Shown: positions 1 through 10,833, counted from the first letter of the stretch. The stretch is 49,367 bases of DNA from JBGPIK01 sp041484845 (GCA_041484845.1 JBGPIK010000006.1:1-49367), one strand, 5' to 3'. The notes: a model not told the origin generated them from the sequence alone. Numbers and translations: made by a program.

Positions 1-2
1 CC

Positions 3-290
3 ATTGTCGAACGCCAGGGACGTGACGTGGTGTTGACCGACGCCGGGCCGGGTACGATCGTGGGTGAATTAGCTGTGCTCTGCGGTATCCCGCGATCGGC
101 TTCGGTACGCGCGAGCGAGAAAGCGGCGGCCCTGCGATGGAGCAGCGCAACTTTTCGCAACCTCCTCCTCCGCGACGCGTTCTTGTCGGAGCGGATATTT
201 CGAGAATCGCTGCGCACCCTCATCGAGAAAGAGCGGTCGCTGATCGATTCACTCACGCGCCCCCAAAGCGGGAGCAACCAAAGCGAATAG
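3..290 (+). CDS. Cyclic nucleotide-binding (Crp/Fnr-type sensor) domain protein, 3' end only
   Basis: The reading frame is open from the window edge, so the gene is truncated at its 5' end; 95 codons are visible. The segment around GTIVGELAVL followed by IPRSASVRA is the phosphate-binding cassette typical of cyclic nucleotide-binding domains (family pattern G-E-L then R-S/T-A). A helical C-terminal tail of about 35 residues follows and no helix-turn-helix is seen, so this is more likely the end of a multidomain or stand-alone cNMP-binding protein than a full Crp regulator. What lies upstream, and the effector, cannot be known from this window. Confidence 0.8.
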   Translation: MVERQGRDVVLTDAGPGTIVGELAVLCGIPRSASVRASEKAAALRWSSATFRNLLLRDAFLSERIFRESLRTLIEKERSLIDSLTRPQSGSNQSE

Positions 291-336
291 GATCACGGAG
301 GCGGAAGAGACGAGCGGGGGAACAAATTATAAATTG

Positions 337-465
337 ATTCTGCTGAAAAACCATCCGTTCATCCTTCGAGAGCCTCAGGACGAACGGAGGAGCACTTGAA
401 ATCACTGGAAATTTTCCGTTCATGCTGAGCCTAGTCGAAGCATTCATAGGGTTTTTCAGCGGAAT
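337..465. repeat. Palindromic MITE-like dispersed repeat, copy 1
   Basis: This 129-bp element has near-perfect terminal inverted repeats. The left end reads ATTCTGCTGAAAAACC and the right end, reverse-complemented, reads ATTCCGCTGAAAAACC. Inside it carries TTCGAGAGCCTCAGGACGAA and a matching inverted half with CCGTTCATGCTGAGC. A second member with the same internal core lies at 31061-31198. No protein is encoded. It fills most of the gap between the cNMP-binding gene and the convergent Bug gene and could act as a hairpin at their transcript ends. Confidence 0.75.
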
Positions 466-504
466 CTAAATTGGGTTCTGACCCCAATGCCCGGCTCCAG
501 CTTC

Positions 505-1554
505 CTAGTTCGCAAGCATCGTTTTGACTCGCTCCGTGACTTCCTTGGGTTGGTCCATAACCTTTTTGATCAGCTCTTCCAATTCCTCGCCGGGAGTGGG
601 ATCGACGTCCATCTTAGCCTTCTCGGTTTCTACTAGAAGTTCGGGGTCTTTAAGTGCTTTGGCGTAGCCGTCGCGCAAAATTTTGATACGATCGGGCGGA
701 GTTCCCGGAGTTGCCAGCATCGGCCGGCCCAGCTCGCCGCCGGTCAGCATGACTCGCGCGACACGCCGGCTCACGTCGGAAGCTTTATACTCATCGAACA
801 ATTCGTAGATGGTTGGTGTGTCGGGCAGGCGGGCGTCGCGTTTGCCGCCGGTCTGCACGATATGACGGTCGAAATCTTTCTTGTGCCAGCTGTTAAACGG
901 TTCGCGGCCGAAGTGTGCCGAGATGTTATGGGCGCGGCAAACCACTTCGCCTTTTTCGACGGCGAGGTCGATCTCCGAGCCGCCCTGATAACCGAGCACC
1001 GTATTGAACTTCGCGCCAATAGCATCCTCCAATAATTTTGCCAGCAAATAGTCGGTGCTGACCGTGCCGGACGAGCCGCATTTCGGCGGCTCTTTGGCTC
1101 TAACGATGTCTCTGATCGATTTATAGGGCGCATCGTTGCGCATATACAGAAGCACGGTTTCGCTCGCCGGAGAGCCGATCCAGCCGAACTTGCGAACATC
1201 GAACTGCACTTCTTTGCGCCCGACCAGCTGATCCATGTAGATGTTGTACTGCACCATTCCCAGCGTGAGCCCGTCCGGCTTCGCCACGTTATAGACATGA
1301 TTTGCCGCGACCAAAGAGCCGGCTCCCGGCATATTCTGTGCGATGATTTGAGGATTGCCGGAAATATACTTAGGCATGTATTTGGCGAAAATGCGCGCCC
1401 AACGGTCGTAGAATCCTCCCGGAGTCGAACCGACGACCAGGCGAATGGTCTTGGCTTTGTAAAAAGTCTCCTGCGCTGAAAGGCCAACAACAAATCCGAA
1501 ATGGCAGAGGCAAGCGAAAAGAACGAACAGCGGAGCAACGGTGCGTTTTTTCAT
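505..1554 (-). CDS. Bug/TctC-type (tripartite tricarboxylate) periplasmic substrate-binding protein
   Basis: A 349-residue secreted binding protein. The start at 1554 is chosen because a GGAGGGG ribosome site sits about six bases upstream and the protein then opens with MKKRT, a hydrophobic stretch and a cleavage site near LSAQE. The body shows Bug-family hallmarks: KTIRLVVGSTPGGFYDRWAR near the mature N-terminus, then QNMPGAGSLVAANHVYN. Bug proteins bind carboxylates for TctAB transporters, but no TctA or TctB gene is visible, so this is an orphan receptor. It lies 44 bp downstream of an enolase-superfamily gene on the same strand, and the two probably form an operon. The ligand is unknown. 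Confidence 0.88.
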   Translation of the reverse strand: MKKRTVAPLFVLFACLCHFGFVVGLSAQETFYKAKTIRLVVGSTPGGFYDRWARIFAKYMPKYISGNPQIIAQNMPGAGSLVAANHVYNVAKPDGLTLGMVQYNIYMDQLVGRKEVQFDVRKFGWIGSPASETVLLYMRNDAPYKSIRDIVRAKEPPKCGSSGTVSTDYLLAKLLEDAIGAKFNTVLGYQGGSEIDLAVEKGEVVCRAHNISAHFGREPFNSWHKKDFDRHIVQTGGKRDARLPDTPTIYELFDEYKASDVSRRVARVMLTGGELGRPMLATPGTPPDRIKILRDGYAKALKDPELLVETEKAKMDVDPTPGEELEELIKKVMDQPKEVTERVKTMLAN

Positions 1555-1598
1555 AATCCCCTCCAAGGAAGATTTTGTGCCGGCAGATCCGATGAGAT

Positions 1599-2726
1599 TC
1601 ATTTTGCGCGAAACTCCTTCACGGCGTCTTCGTTGATTTCCAGGCCCAGTCCCGGCTTCTCCGGCAAAGTCACCCAGCCGTCGACCGACCCCGGCAAGTC
1701 CTTGTAGACGATATTCGCCGTCAGCCAGTTATTCACGTGAATTTCGGCGCGCCAACCGTTCGGCACCGCCGCATGCAGGTGAATATCGAAATGATCGCCG
1801 TTGCCCACCGGAAGATTGAAGGCGTGAGCCAGGCCCGCCGCTTTCATGCCCATGGTAAATCCACCCACCGATAGGACGTGGATATTCAAGAAGTCGACAG
1901 CATTCTGCTTGACCAGGTCCGCCAGCTTCGAAAAATTTTCCCACTGCCCCGCCGCGATGGGTATGCTCGTCTGTTTGCGCAGCTCAGCCAGAAGATGAGG
2001 ATCATTGTGCACAATGGGTTCTTCAAACCACATCAGGTTATAGGGCTCGAAGCGCTTGCACCATCGGAGCGCGGCATCGAACTTCATCAGGCAATTGGCA
2101 TCGACCATCAACTCGACCCCGTCACCGACCGCTTCGCGCACTGCTTTGACGCGCGACTCGTCTTCCGCGGGGTTATCTTCGCGATGTTCGCCGCTCGCTC
2201 CGGAAGGATCCATCTCGCCGCGAATATTAGAACGGCCCACCTGAATTTTGAGCCGCGTCTGTCCGTTGCTGACCCAATACTTCGCGGCGGCCGCGAGTTC
2301 GTCCCGGCCATAGGCGCGTAGCCCAAAGGTAATATAGGCCGGAATAGATTTCTGGGCGCCGCCGAGGAGGCGCCACACCGGAGCGTTGTAGAACTTGCCT
2401 TTGAGGTCCCACAGCGCGACGTCGATGGCGCTCACGGCGAAATTCCACACGCCGGCGTGGGCTCGGGTGTTATATTTCCAGAGCATTTGATGCATCAACC
2501 GTTCGTTTTCCAATGGGTCTTTGCCCTGTAAAAACGGCGCGAGATCCTGCTGGATGAACGCAGCCGTGGCCGAGTGCATGAAACCGCCCAATTGAGAAAC
2601 TCCGACCCTGCCATCGTCGGTTTTGACTTTCAGCAACCGCACGGCCGTGCGCACCGGCTGTTTGAACAATGGCGGCGTGACCGGGATATTTTGCAGTTCA
2701 AGAATCTCGATGGCGGCGATCTTCAA
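1599..2726 (-). CDS. Enolase superfamily enzyme, mandelate racemase/muconate lactonizing-like
   Basis: A 375-residue acid-sugar or carboxylate dehydratase/racemase-like enzyme. It starts with TTG at 2726, placed about seven bases after a GGAG site. The N-terminal capping domain (about 1-125) contains the AISAIDVALWDLKGK-type segment. The barrel carries metal ligands Asp209 (LMVDAN), Glu235/Glu236 (FEEP) and Glu263 (AGQWE), and His312/His316 (GDHFDIHLH). The strand-2 lysine position reads K160-I-Q162 instead of the commoner K-x-K. The family abstracts a proton alpha to a carboxylate using Mg2+; the exact substrate cannot be assigned. The downstream Bug binding protein suggests uptake or sensing of the same acid. 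Confidence 0.88.
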   Translation of the reverse strand: MKIAAIEILELQNIPVTPPLFKQPVRTAVRLLKVKTDDGRVGVSQLGGFMHSATAAFIQQDLAPFLQGKDPLENERLMHQMLWKYNTRAHAGVWNFAVSAIDVALWDLKGKFYNAPVWRLLGGAQKSIPAYITFGLRAYGRDELAAAAKYWVSNGQTRLKIQVGRSNIRGEMDPSGASGEHREDNPAEDESRVKAVREAVGDGVELMVDANCLMKFDAALRWCKRFEPYNLMWFEEPIVHNDPHLLAELRKQTSIPIAAGQWENFSKLADLVKQNAVDFLNIHVLSVGGFTMGMKAAGLAHAFNLPVGNGDHFDIHLHAAVPNGWRAEIHVNNWLTANIVYKDLPGSVDGWVTLPEKPGLGLEINEDAVKEFRAK

Positions 2727-3318
2727 CGCAGTTCTCCTTTGTGAATTTTTGCCTCTATCTTGCTCGAATTGAATTCGTCGCTAATCGCTAAATAGGGGAG
2801 CAGCACCATAGCCCGATCGACGGCGATCAGCGCGGCTATATTAGTCTGGATGATTCACCATCGGCAAGCGTAAAAAGTCGCAGGACCACGGCCAAGGATC
2901 TTTGCTGCATCATGAGCAAGATGATTCCGACCCCGCGTAGCGCGTCACCGTGATCCGTAGTTTGTCCAAGACTTCGTTCGTCGAATCCGGCGGCAGTTGG
3001 TAGATGAACTGAACTTTCCGAACGCGCCAAAGGAGGTTTTCACTTAATCGGCAAGAGCAACCCTGCCGAGCCGTCAGCAGGTCTATCGCCCGGCGGGCGA
3101 ACGAAGAGTGGAGAAATGGGGTCGGAGAGCTATTTTGTGCATGGCATTAAATGAAACAGTGCTGTGAGTCATGTAGGATGGGTTGAGCCCTTCGACGTCT
3201 CTCAGGGTAGACTCCGCGATGCCCATCGCTTTTGAAACGGTGGGTTCGTCGCTATGCTCCTGAACCCACCCTACGAGCTCTATTTAGGACGTGTGTGTGT
3301 TAGTCGATCTGACGGGGT
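2727..3318. other. Non-coding gap with a GTAGGATGGGT-type dispersed repeat
   Basis: This is 592 bp without a convincing gene. The part nearest 2727 is the upstream region of the reverse-strand enolase gene. At 3173-3274 there is a roughly 100-bp element: GTAGGATGGGTTGAGC at 3173-3188 is matched in inverted orientation by GAACCCACCCTAC at 3262-3274. A related copy stands at 49282-49313. The remainder shows nothing I can name. Short open frames here lack ribosome sites and family resemblance. Confidence 0.6.
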
Positions 3319-3886
3319 ATGCGACGTATGCTAAGAGCTAAAAGCGGACCCTTTTACCCACACACGGAATTGAAAGAGGACGATCCTCTATCGTCAGCCA
3401 TCCTGTTAGCCAAAGGAGGAAAAGCAGACGGCAGACTCGAAGTGAGAGAGGTCTTCGGGATGGGTGGACTTAAAAGCGAGTCTCGTCGTGCTCAGCGCGT
3501 GCGAGACGGGACTTGAAAAACTTTCTAGCGGCGATGAACTCGTCGGACTCACTCGCGCATTCATTTACTCTGGAACGCCGTCTGTTGTAGCGAGTCTGTG
3601 GAACGTCGAAGACAGCAGCACGGTGCGGTTGATGGCGAGCTTTTACAAAAATCTCGAGACAATGACTAAGGTGGAAGCGCTCCGGCAGGCGCAGCTTCAA
3701 TTGATCCGGGGAGACGAAAGCAGCGTCATTGTCGCGAGCAGAGGTATCGGCGGCGTTGGAAGGTTAGGCGAAACTCCGATCTCTCAGCTCCCCGATCCGA
3801 GCTCCGAGTTCCCTGCTCCTATCGCCGTCACGTCCTCTCATCCTTACTTCTGGGCGCCGTTTATTCTGGTGGGAGATGGGAAGTGA
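3319..3886 (+). pseudogene. CHAT-domain (caspase-like) protein remnant, frameshifted
   Basis: Two frames together encode the C-terminal part of a CHAT protease. Frame one (3319 to about 3462) reads HTELKEDDPLSSAILLAKGG up to EVREVFGM. The continuation DLKASLVVLSACETGLEKLS lies in another frame from 3464. The junction GGGATGGGTGGACTT carries extra bases that shift the frame. SACETG holds the family's catalytic cysteine, and the His-containing strand precedes it. An in-frame stop just upstream (3310-3312), and the absence of the usual TPR N-terminus, show that the gene is also 5'-truncated. CHAT peptidases act in cell-death and defence systems; this copy is inferred to be dead. Confidence 0.8.
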
Positions 3887-3897
3887 ATGGCCCGGTA

Positions 3898-4305
3898 CTA
3901 CTTGAGAACCTCTTGGTGAATCTCTTTAAACGATTCGAATTCTGGATCTTTGTGTACTAGAGTTGCGCCGTAAACGATTGCGGTTGCGCCGATCCAGCTG
4001 TCCGCCACGGAGATCCTGCCGTGAGCCTTGATGCGAGAGGCCCTTTCCAAAATTTCGGGTTCGCAAGTAATCCAGTTGATTGCAAATGAATCAATCAAGC
4101 GCAGAGCTTCGCGGGCGGATTCTTGTCCTTCGTCTCGCCCAATGCAGTATAGAAGCTCCATCCTGGTCATAAAGGAGACCAAAAGCCGGCACTGGTTCCG
4201 TTTGGCCTGTGCAAGCAGAGCTTCGACCCGGTCTGCGCCAGATTCGTCGCCACGCAACGAAAGAAGAGCAGAAGTGTCCAGAACGAAGGTGTTTTTAGGG
4301 GGCAT
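3898..4305 (-). CDS. PIN-domain ribonuclease toxin (VapC-like)
   Basis: A 135-residue PIN domain. The acidic metal-binding residues are visible in order: Asp in VLDTSALL (N-terminus), Glu in RMELLYCIG (mid), Asp in SVADSWIGATA and Asp in VHKDPEFE (C-terminal third). VapC toxins are Mg2+-dependent RNases that cleave tRNA or rRNA. The gene overlaps the end of the upstream AbrB-like gene by 11 bp, the usual antitoxin-toxin order. It converges with the CHAT remnant, 11 bp away. Confidence 0.9.
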   Translation of the reverse strand: MPPKNTFVLDTSALLSLRGDESGADRVEALLAQAKRNQCRLLVSFMTRMELLYCIGRDEGQESAREALRLIDSFAINWITCEPEILERASRIKAHGRISVADSWIGATAIVYGATLVHKDPEFESFKEIHQEVLK

Positions 4306-4528
4306 CCTCTCGTTGCCGGTCTCGCCGCCTGTCTTTCAACAGCCGGTTTACCAGTCCCTTGTTTCCGGAGCCGCGAAAGGCTTTTATCGGCTCCGAAGGT
4401 ATGGGTATGACCCTAGCGGTGGCGCCTTCCACCACCCACTCCAGCGTCGTATCGGGACCGATGCGAAGCTGTTTTCGAATTTTTGACGGAACCGAGACCT
4501 GCCCGCGTTTAGAGACTTTCGTACGCAT
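4295..4528 (-). CDS. AbrB/MazE-fold antitoxin (VapB-like)
   Basis: A 77-residue protein with an N-terminal SpoVT-AbrB swapped-hairpin domain: MRTKVSKRGQVSVPSKIRKQ, then LRIGPDTTLEWVVEG. The basic C-terminal tail (LLKDRRRDRQRED) likely wraps the toxin. ATG at 4528 is preferred over an upstream TTG because the family begins at this methionine. It is translationally coupled to the PIN toxin by an 11-bp overlap. Such antitoxins bind their own promoter, and a pair of exact 11-bp direct repeats lies immediately upstream. Confidence 0.88.
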   Translation of the reverse strand: MRTKVSKRGQVSVPSKIRKQLRIGPDTTLEWVVEGATARVIPIPSEPIKAFRGSGNKGLVNRLLKDRRRDRQREDAP

Positions 4529-4537
4529 AGTTTTAAA

Positions 4538-4568
4538 ATTACAAGACAACACCTCAGATTACAAGACA
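4538..4568 (-). promoter_or_regulatory. Probable autoregulatory operator/promoter of the vapBC pair
   Basis: Two exact copies of ATTACAAGACA (4538-4548 and 4558-4568) are spaced 20 bp start to start, two helical turns, just upstream of the antitoxin ATG. On the reverse strand each reads TGTCTTGTAAT. A weak promoter-like arrangement TTGTAA-17 bp-TAATTT overlaps them, which would leave a very short or no leader. The operator role is inferred from position, phasing and the known autoregulation of AbrB-type antitoxins. Confidence 0.5.
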
Positions 4569-4685
4569 TGGCGACCAACGACTTGCGCTAAGACCTTCTG
4601 AATAGTAACCTCACCGGACTATCGGTCAAAAACAGCACGATCCTTGATTTGACCTCAAGAAATCGGGAAACTCTATCGGTCATCC

Positions 4686-6116
4686 ATGATTATTCAAGAC
4701 AAAGTAAAGGCGACGATTGAGCGATACGAGCTTCTCTCTTGTTCAGACCAGGTCTTGGTCGCCGTCTCCGGCGGACCGGACTCGGTGGCGTTGCTCGACG
4801 TTCTCTATTATTTGCGCGCGGAGTTGGGGCTGCATCTGGAAGTTGCGCATCTGCAACACGGGATCCGTGGCGAGGAGGCACGAGAAGACGCGCGTTTTGT
4901 CGCTGCACTCGCGGAGAGTTTGAACCTTCCTTTTCATCTCAAAGAGGTGAACATTCCCGAAATAAAAAAGGTCGCCGGCAAAGGCAATTTGGAGGCGCTG
5001 GCGCGCGATGAGCGCTATCGCTTTTTTAGGGCGGTTGCGCAGAAGTGCGGTCTTAATAAGATCACAACGGCGCACACGCTGGACGATCAAGCCGAAACCG
5101 TGGTGATGTGGTTTCTGCGCGGTTGCGGGACGAAGGGGTTGGCCGGGATGTCACCGCTGCATCATCTTGCTTGCCAAAACGGCGATTCGGGTCTAGCTCC
5201 GACGCTGGTTCGTCCCTTGCTCGGGATCTCAAAAGTGGAGATTCTCGACTACCTGCGGGAACGGCAACTCGCTTACCGAACGGATAAAACCAACGAGGAC
5301 GCCGCGCTTCTGCGCAATTGGATTCGCTTGCGATTACTGCCACAAATTGCCGAGAGAATTGACGCTCGTTGGCCGGAAAGGTTGGCCCGTCAAGCGGCTT
5401 TGCTTCGCGATGAGGATGTTTTCATGGATCGGCTCGCCCAGATAGAACTCGAGAAACTTCGCGCGCCCACGGGGCTAGATCGAAAATTGCTCATTGCACA
5501 AGAGCCGGCCCTGCAACGGCGCATCGCACGATTGTGGATCGCGGAAACTCGTGGTCATTTGCGCGGCCTCGATTACGCTCATGTCGAGGCGTTGCTAAAT
5601 CTTGTCGCCCACGGAGCGCCGCAAGCCCGCCTGTCAATGCCCGGCGGGTGGGAGTTGGTTAACGCATATAAAACCGTTAAACTGAAAACGCGCTCTCGGA
5701 AGCCAAAAGGGCTCTGCTACAGTTACCGATTTGAGACGTCTATGGTATTGAACATCCCGGAGGCCGGTGTGACGCTCGAGAGCAAACGAATATCGGCTCC
5801 GCCTGCTCCTCGACCCGACGCTCCGGCGAGTTTAATGGAAGGACTTTTTGATGCCGCTTTGCTGCCGGGTCATTTAACGGTTCGAAACTTTCGTTCCGGA
5901 GATCGTTTTCAACCATTGGGAATGGTTGGACACAAGAAAGTCAAGGATCTTTTTATCGAAAAAAAGGTGCCGTTGTCGGTTCGATCCGTTTTGCCGCTCT
6001 TATCGATGGGAGACCAAATCCTTTGGATTCCCGCCTATGCGCGAAGCGAGACCGCCAAAATCGGCCCGCAAACAAAAGAATTTTTATATGTAAAGGCCGT
6101 TCCTCTGGAACGTTAA
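4686..6116 (+). CDS. tilS: tRNA(Ile)-lysidine synthase TilS
   Basis: A 476-residue enzyme that converts C34 of the AUA-reading tRNA-Ile to lysidine using ATP and lysine. The PP-loop SGGPDS is at residues 28-33. GNLEALARDERYRFF and TAHTLDDQAETVVMWFLRG complete the N-terminal ATP pyrophosphatase domain. The C-terminal part contains the TilS substrate-binding domain (RNFRSGDRFQPLGM, then KKVKDLFIEKKVP). The length fits the long TilS form. It opens the forward housekeeping block and sits 78 bp before ftsH, a common pairing in bacteria. Confidence 0.95.
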   Translation: MIIQDKVKATIERYELLSCSDQVLVAVSGGPDSVALLDVLYYLRAELGLHLEVAHLQHGIRGEEAREDARFVAALAESLNLPFHLKEVNIPEIKKVAGKGNLEALARDERYRFFRAVAQKCGLNKITTAHTLDDQAETVVMWFLRGCGTKGLAGMSPLHHLACQNGDSGLAPTLVRPLLGISKVEILDYLRERQLAYRTDKTNEDAALLRNWIRLRLLPQIAERIDARWPERLARQAALLRDEDVFMDRLAQIELEKLRAPTGLDRKLLIAQEPALQRRIARLWIAETRGHLRGLDYAHVEALLNLVAHGAPQARLSMPGGWELVNAYKTVKLKTRSRKPKGLCYSYRFETSMVLNIPEAGVTLESKRISAPPAPRPDAPASLMEGLFDAALLPGHLTVRNFRSGDRFQPLGMVGHKKVKDLFIEKKVPLSVRSVLPLLSMGDQILWIPAYARSETAKIGPQTKEFLYVKAVPLER

Positions 6117-6194
6117 GTCGCGCGTCCGCTTATATTGATCTAAGTGGGTGTGTGTGTTAAGCTTTTCAAGCTTTCCAACTAAGGGAGGATTTGG

Positions 6195-8033
<1,839 letters not shown>

Positions 8034-8219
8034 TCGCTCCCACGGGCTTCACCAGCCTTTCTTATTCCTACGATCCAAAGGAAGAGCATTGCTCGGGTTT
8101 AGGCCAAGGCCATGAATCCGATCCGAGCGTTGGCGCCTCTCGCTATCGACGATCGGCGCCAACTGGATTATCATCGGGTTTCATTGGGGTGTCGTTGGTT
8201 TCGAAAGGTGGAATCTACC

Positions 8220-9113
8220 ATGTCACCGGCCGGTTCTGATAACTCGGGACAGTCGACCGAGAACTATGGTTCAATAATTCCTACGCCGCACGGCGCGGTC
8301 CAACTGCAACGCCGTACCGCGGTTATGGGTATCCTGAACGTAACTCCCGATTCCTTTTACGACGGTGGTCGCCGTGGGAACGCGGACAAAGCCGTGTCTG
8401 ATGCCTTCGCCATGGTTGAAGACGGGGCGGATATTATCGACATCGGCGGCGAATCGACGCGGCCGGGGGCGAGCCCCGTCTCTTTGGATGATGAATTGGC
8501 AAGAGTGCTGCCGATCATTCGAGGTCTTCGTCGCGTTACGAATCTGCCCATTTCCATAGATACTTACAAGGCTCAAGTCGCGAAGGCTGCGTTGGACGAG
8601 GGCGCGGACATCGTTAATGACATCAGCGCCCTCAGCTTCGATCCCGATATGGTCAACCTCGTGGCAGCGCAAAACGTTCCTGTCGTCCTCATGCACATGA
8701 AGGGCGCGCCGCGCACCATGCAGCTCGAAGCGCACTATCGCGATGTCGTGGCCGAAGTGCGCGACTTCCTCGCGAGGCGGGTGAGCTTTGCCGCAGAGAG
8801 AGGAGTCAAACGCGAAAAAATTATCATCGATCCGGGAATCGGGTTCGGCAAAACGCTCGAGCATAATTTGGCGCTGCTTAGAGGGCTACCCGTGCTCGCG
8901 AGCCTCGGGCAGCCGCTGCTCTTCGGTGCCTCGCGCAAAGCCTTTATTGGCAAAATTCTGAATACTATTCCGGACGAGCGACTGGAGGGCAGTCTCGCTG
9001 CCGCGGTCGCTGCAGTCCTTGCCGGTGCTCACATGATTCGCGCCCACGATGTGAAAGAAACGTGCAGGGCCGTTCGTGTAGCCGACGCTATTCGGTTCGG
9101 AGTTGCGCCGTAA
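8220..9113 (+). CDS. folP: Dihydropteroate synthase
   Basis: A 297-residue enzyme joining p-aminobenzoate to 6-hydroxymethyl-dihydropterin diphosphate in folate synthesis. Signatures: VMGILNVTPDSFYDGGR (pterin loop), DIIDIGGESTRPGA, SIDTYKAQVAKAALDEGADIVNDIS, DPGIGFGKTLEHN and LFGASRKAFIG. ATG at 8220 is chosen because AGGTGG lies eight bases upstream and the length then matches the family. An alternative ATG at 8112 would add 36 unconserved residues. It is followed 13 bp later by cdaA. Confidence 0.95.
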   Translation: MSPAGSDNSGQSTENYGSIIPTPHGAVQLQRRTAVMGILNVTPDSFYDGGRRGNADKAVSDAFAMVEDGADIIDIGGESTRPGASPVSLDDELARVLPIIRGLRRVTNLPISIDTYKAQVAKAALDEGADIVNDISALSFDPDMVNLVAAQNVPVVLMHMKGAPRTMQLEAHYRDVVAEVRDFLARRVSFAAERGVKREKIIIDPGIGFGKTLEHNLALLRGLPVLASLGQPLLFGASRKAFIGKILNTIPDERLEGSLAAAVAAVLAGAHMIRAHDVKETCRAVRVADAIRFGVAP

Positions 9114-9126
9114 CTAGGGCTCGAAC

Positions 9127-9885
9127 ATGTGGGAATTGATCGGTCAATTTCGCTGGCAGGATGGTGTCGATATCGGCATCATCACGTTTCTGGTTTACCG
9201 GCTGTTGCAAATACTGCGTGGCAGCCGGGCCATGCAGATGATTCTCGGCCTGGCGGTCATTCTTGTGGCCTATGTCGCGTCTCGAGTCTTGGGACTCTTT
9301 ACGTTGAACTGGATTCTCGACAACTTTCTCGGGTCGATCATTCTTGTCATTATCGTCATTTTTCAAAGCGATATCCGACGCGCGCTCACGCAGGTGGGCA
9401 CGGCTCCTCTATTCGCCACCACCGAGCGCATGATCCAAAGGCGCGAGGATATTATCGAAGAAGTTACACAAGCGGCGGTCAATCTGGCGGCGAAGCGAGT
9501 CGGCGGACTGATTGTGGTGGAACGCGAAGTGGGTTTGAATGAATACATGGAAATCGGCACGCGCCTTGACGCTCGGGTCAGCCGTGAATTGATGGAAAGC
9601 GTTTTTCAACCCCACTCTCCCATTCACGACGGCGCTCTGGTTGTTCAAAAGGGCCGAGTGACGGCGGTCCGCTGTCTTTTGCCGCTCAGCACGAATCCGA
9701 ATCTAAGAAAAACTTGGGGCACGCGCCATCGAGCGGCCATCGGTCTCACCGAAGAGACGGACGCTATCGCGATTGTCGTCTCGGAGCAGGAAGGAACGGC
9801 GGCTCTTGTTGTGGGCGGTCATGTGACCGAAAATATGGACGGTGCGACTTTGCGTACAGCGCTGCGACGATTGATCAAATCATGA
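9127..9885 (+). CDS. cdaA: Diadenylate cyclase CdaA
   Basis: A 252-residue membrane diadenylate cyclase making c-di-AMP from two ATP. Three N-terminal membrane helices (about residues 12-85) are followed by a DisA_N cyclase domain with the catalytic motifs DGA at 168-170 (HDGALVV) and RHR at 200-202 (RHRAAIGLTEETDA). The stop overlaps the start of the YbbR gene as ATGA. The cdaA-cdaR-glmM order is the conserved c-di-AMP/cell-wall module, in which CdaR and GlmM modulate the cyclase. Confidence 0.95.
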   Translation: MWELIGQFRWQDGVDIGIITFLVYRLLQILRGSRAMQMILGLAVILVAYVASRVLGLFTLNWILDNFLGSIILVIIVIFQSDIRRALTQVGTAPLFATTERMIQRREDIIEEVTQAAVNLAAKRVGGLIVVEREVGLNEYMEIGTRLDARVSRELMESVFQPHSPIHDGALVVQKGRVTAVRCLLPLSTNPNLRKTWGTRHRAAIGLTEETDAIAIVVSEQEGTAALVVGGHVTENMDGATLRTALRRLIKS

Positions 9886-10811
9886 AGCATCTGTGGGAAC
9901 AGATCGCCTTGTTATCGCGCAGCAACATTGGTCTCAAGGCGCTTGCTTTAATCATCGCACTAGGACTGTGGTTGGCCGGCCATCGCGACATCGAGCGCGC
10001 CATCGAAGTGCCGGTAGAGATCCGTAACGTTCCCTCGGATTTGATGGTGATCGACAATCGCGTGGACTATGTTGTTTTGCGTTTAATGGGTCCGCGAACA
10101 TTGGTTTCTACTCTTGATTCCGACGAGCTAAAGCTTTCAATGGACCTTAAAGGCGCGCGGTCCGGTTCAGCCAGTTATCCGCTGGGCCCGCATTCATTCA
10201 ATATTCCGCGCGGCGTCACCGTCGCGCGGATTACACCGCCCGTGATTCACTTACGGTTGGAACCGGTGATGAAACGCATCCTGCCGGTGAGCGTGCGGGT
10301 TTCGAGCAAGCCTCCGGCCGGTTACAAAATTTCGCAAACCACGGTCGAACCCGATACCGTTTCGGTGGAGGGACCGGCGGATGATGTCAAGCGTCTGGTC
10401 TCGGTGGAAACCATTCCTATCGATGTGGAAGAGACGGGGGGCGTGCTGAAGCGCAAGGTGCGGCTCTCGGCCGATGGCAAGCCTTTTTCATTTTCTCCCG
10501 ATCAAGTGGAGGTGTCCATCACCGTTGACGAAGAAGAAAGCACCAGAGAGTTTGACCGCGTCGACGTACAGGCAAAGGCATTTGAAGGCGTGTATACGGT
10601 CAGTCCACGAGCGGTTTATTTGCGCTTATCAGGTCCCAGGCCAGTGCTTGACAAGCTCGCGCTCGGCCCCGATCAGGTTTATTTGAATCTAAAAGGGCTA
10701 GGCGTAGGAGAGCACGCAGTGCTATTGAGCCTGAGCCTTCCTCCGAAGGTTAAAGTTGTCGAGCAAAAGCCGCAGCGTTTCCGAGTTCGCGTTACCAAAA
10801 CGGGAGCCTAA
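9882..10811 (+). CDS. cdaR: CdaA regulatory protein CdaR (YbbR domains)
   Basis: A 309-residue protein with one N-terminal membrane anchor (NIGLKALALIIALGLWLAGH) and extracytoplasmic YbbR repeats, recognisable by RNVPSDLMV, PPAGYKISQTTVEPDTVSVEGP and PRAVYLRLSGPRPVLD. YbbR proteins modulate the neighbouring diadenylate cyclase. ATG at 9882 is chosen because it overlaps the cdaA stop (ATGA) and gives the membrane anchor at the right place. An upstream in-frame start inside cdaA would add an implausible Arg/Gly-rich leader. Confidence 0.9.
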   Translation: MKHLWEQIALLSRSNIGLKALALIIALGLWLAGHRDIERAIEVPVEIRNVPSDLMVIDNRVDYVVLRLMGPRTLVSTLDSDELKLSMDLKGARSGSASYPLGPHSFNIPRGVTVARITPPVIHLRLEPVMKRILPVSVRVSSKPPAGYKISQTTVEPDTVSVEGPADDVKRLVSVETIPIDVEETGGVLKRKVRLSADGKPFSFSPDQVEVSITVDEEESTREFDRVDVQAKAFEGVYTVSPRAVYLRLSGPRPVLDKLALGPDQVYLNLKGLGVGEHAVLLSLSLPPKVKVVEQKPQRFRVRVTKTGA

Positions 10812-10833
10812 TTCCCGGTAGGAGTTCATCATC

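Noticed and set aside
2836..3030. Small reverse open frame of 64 codons in the gap
   Set aside because: No ribosome site, no recognisable family, and it lies in the enolase gene's upstream region.
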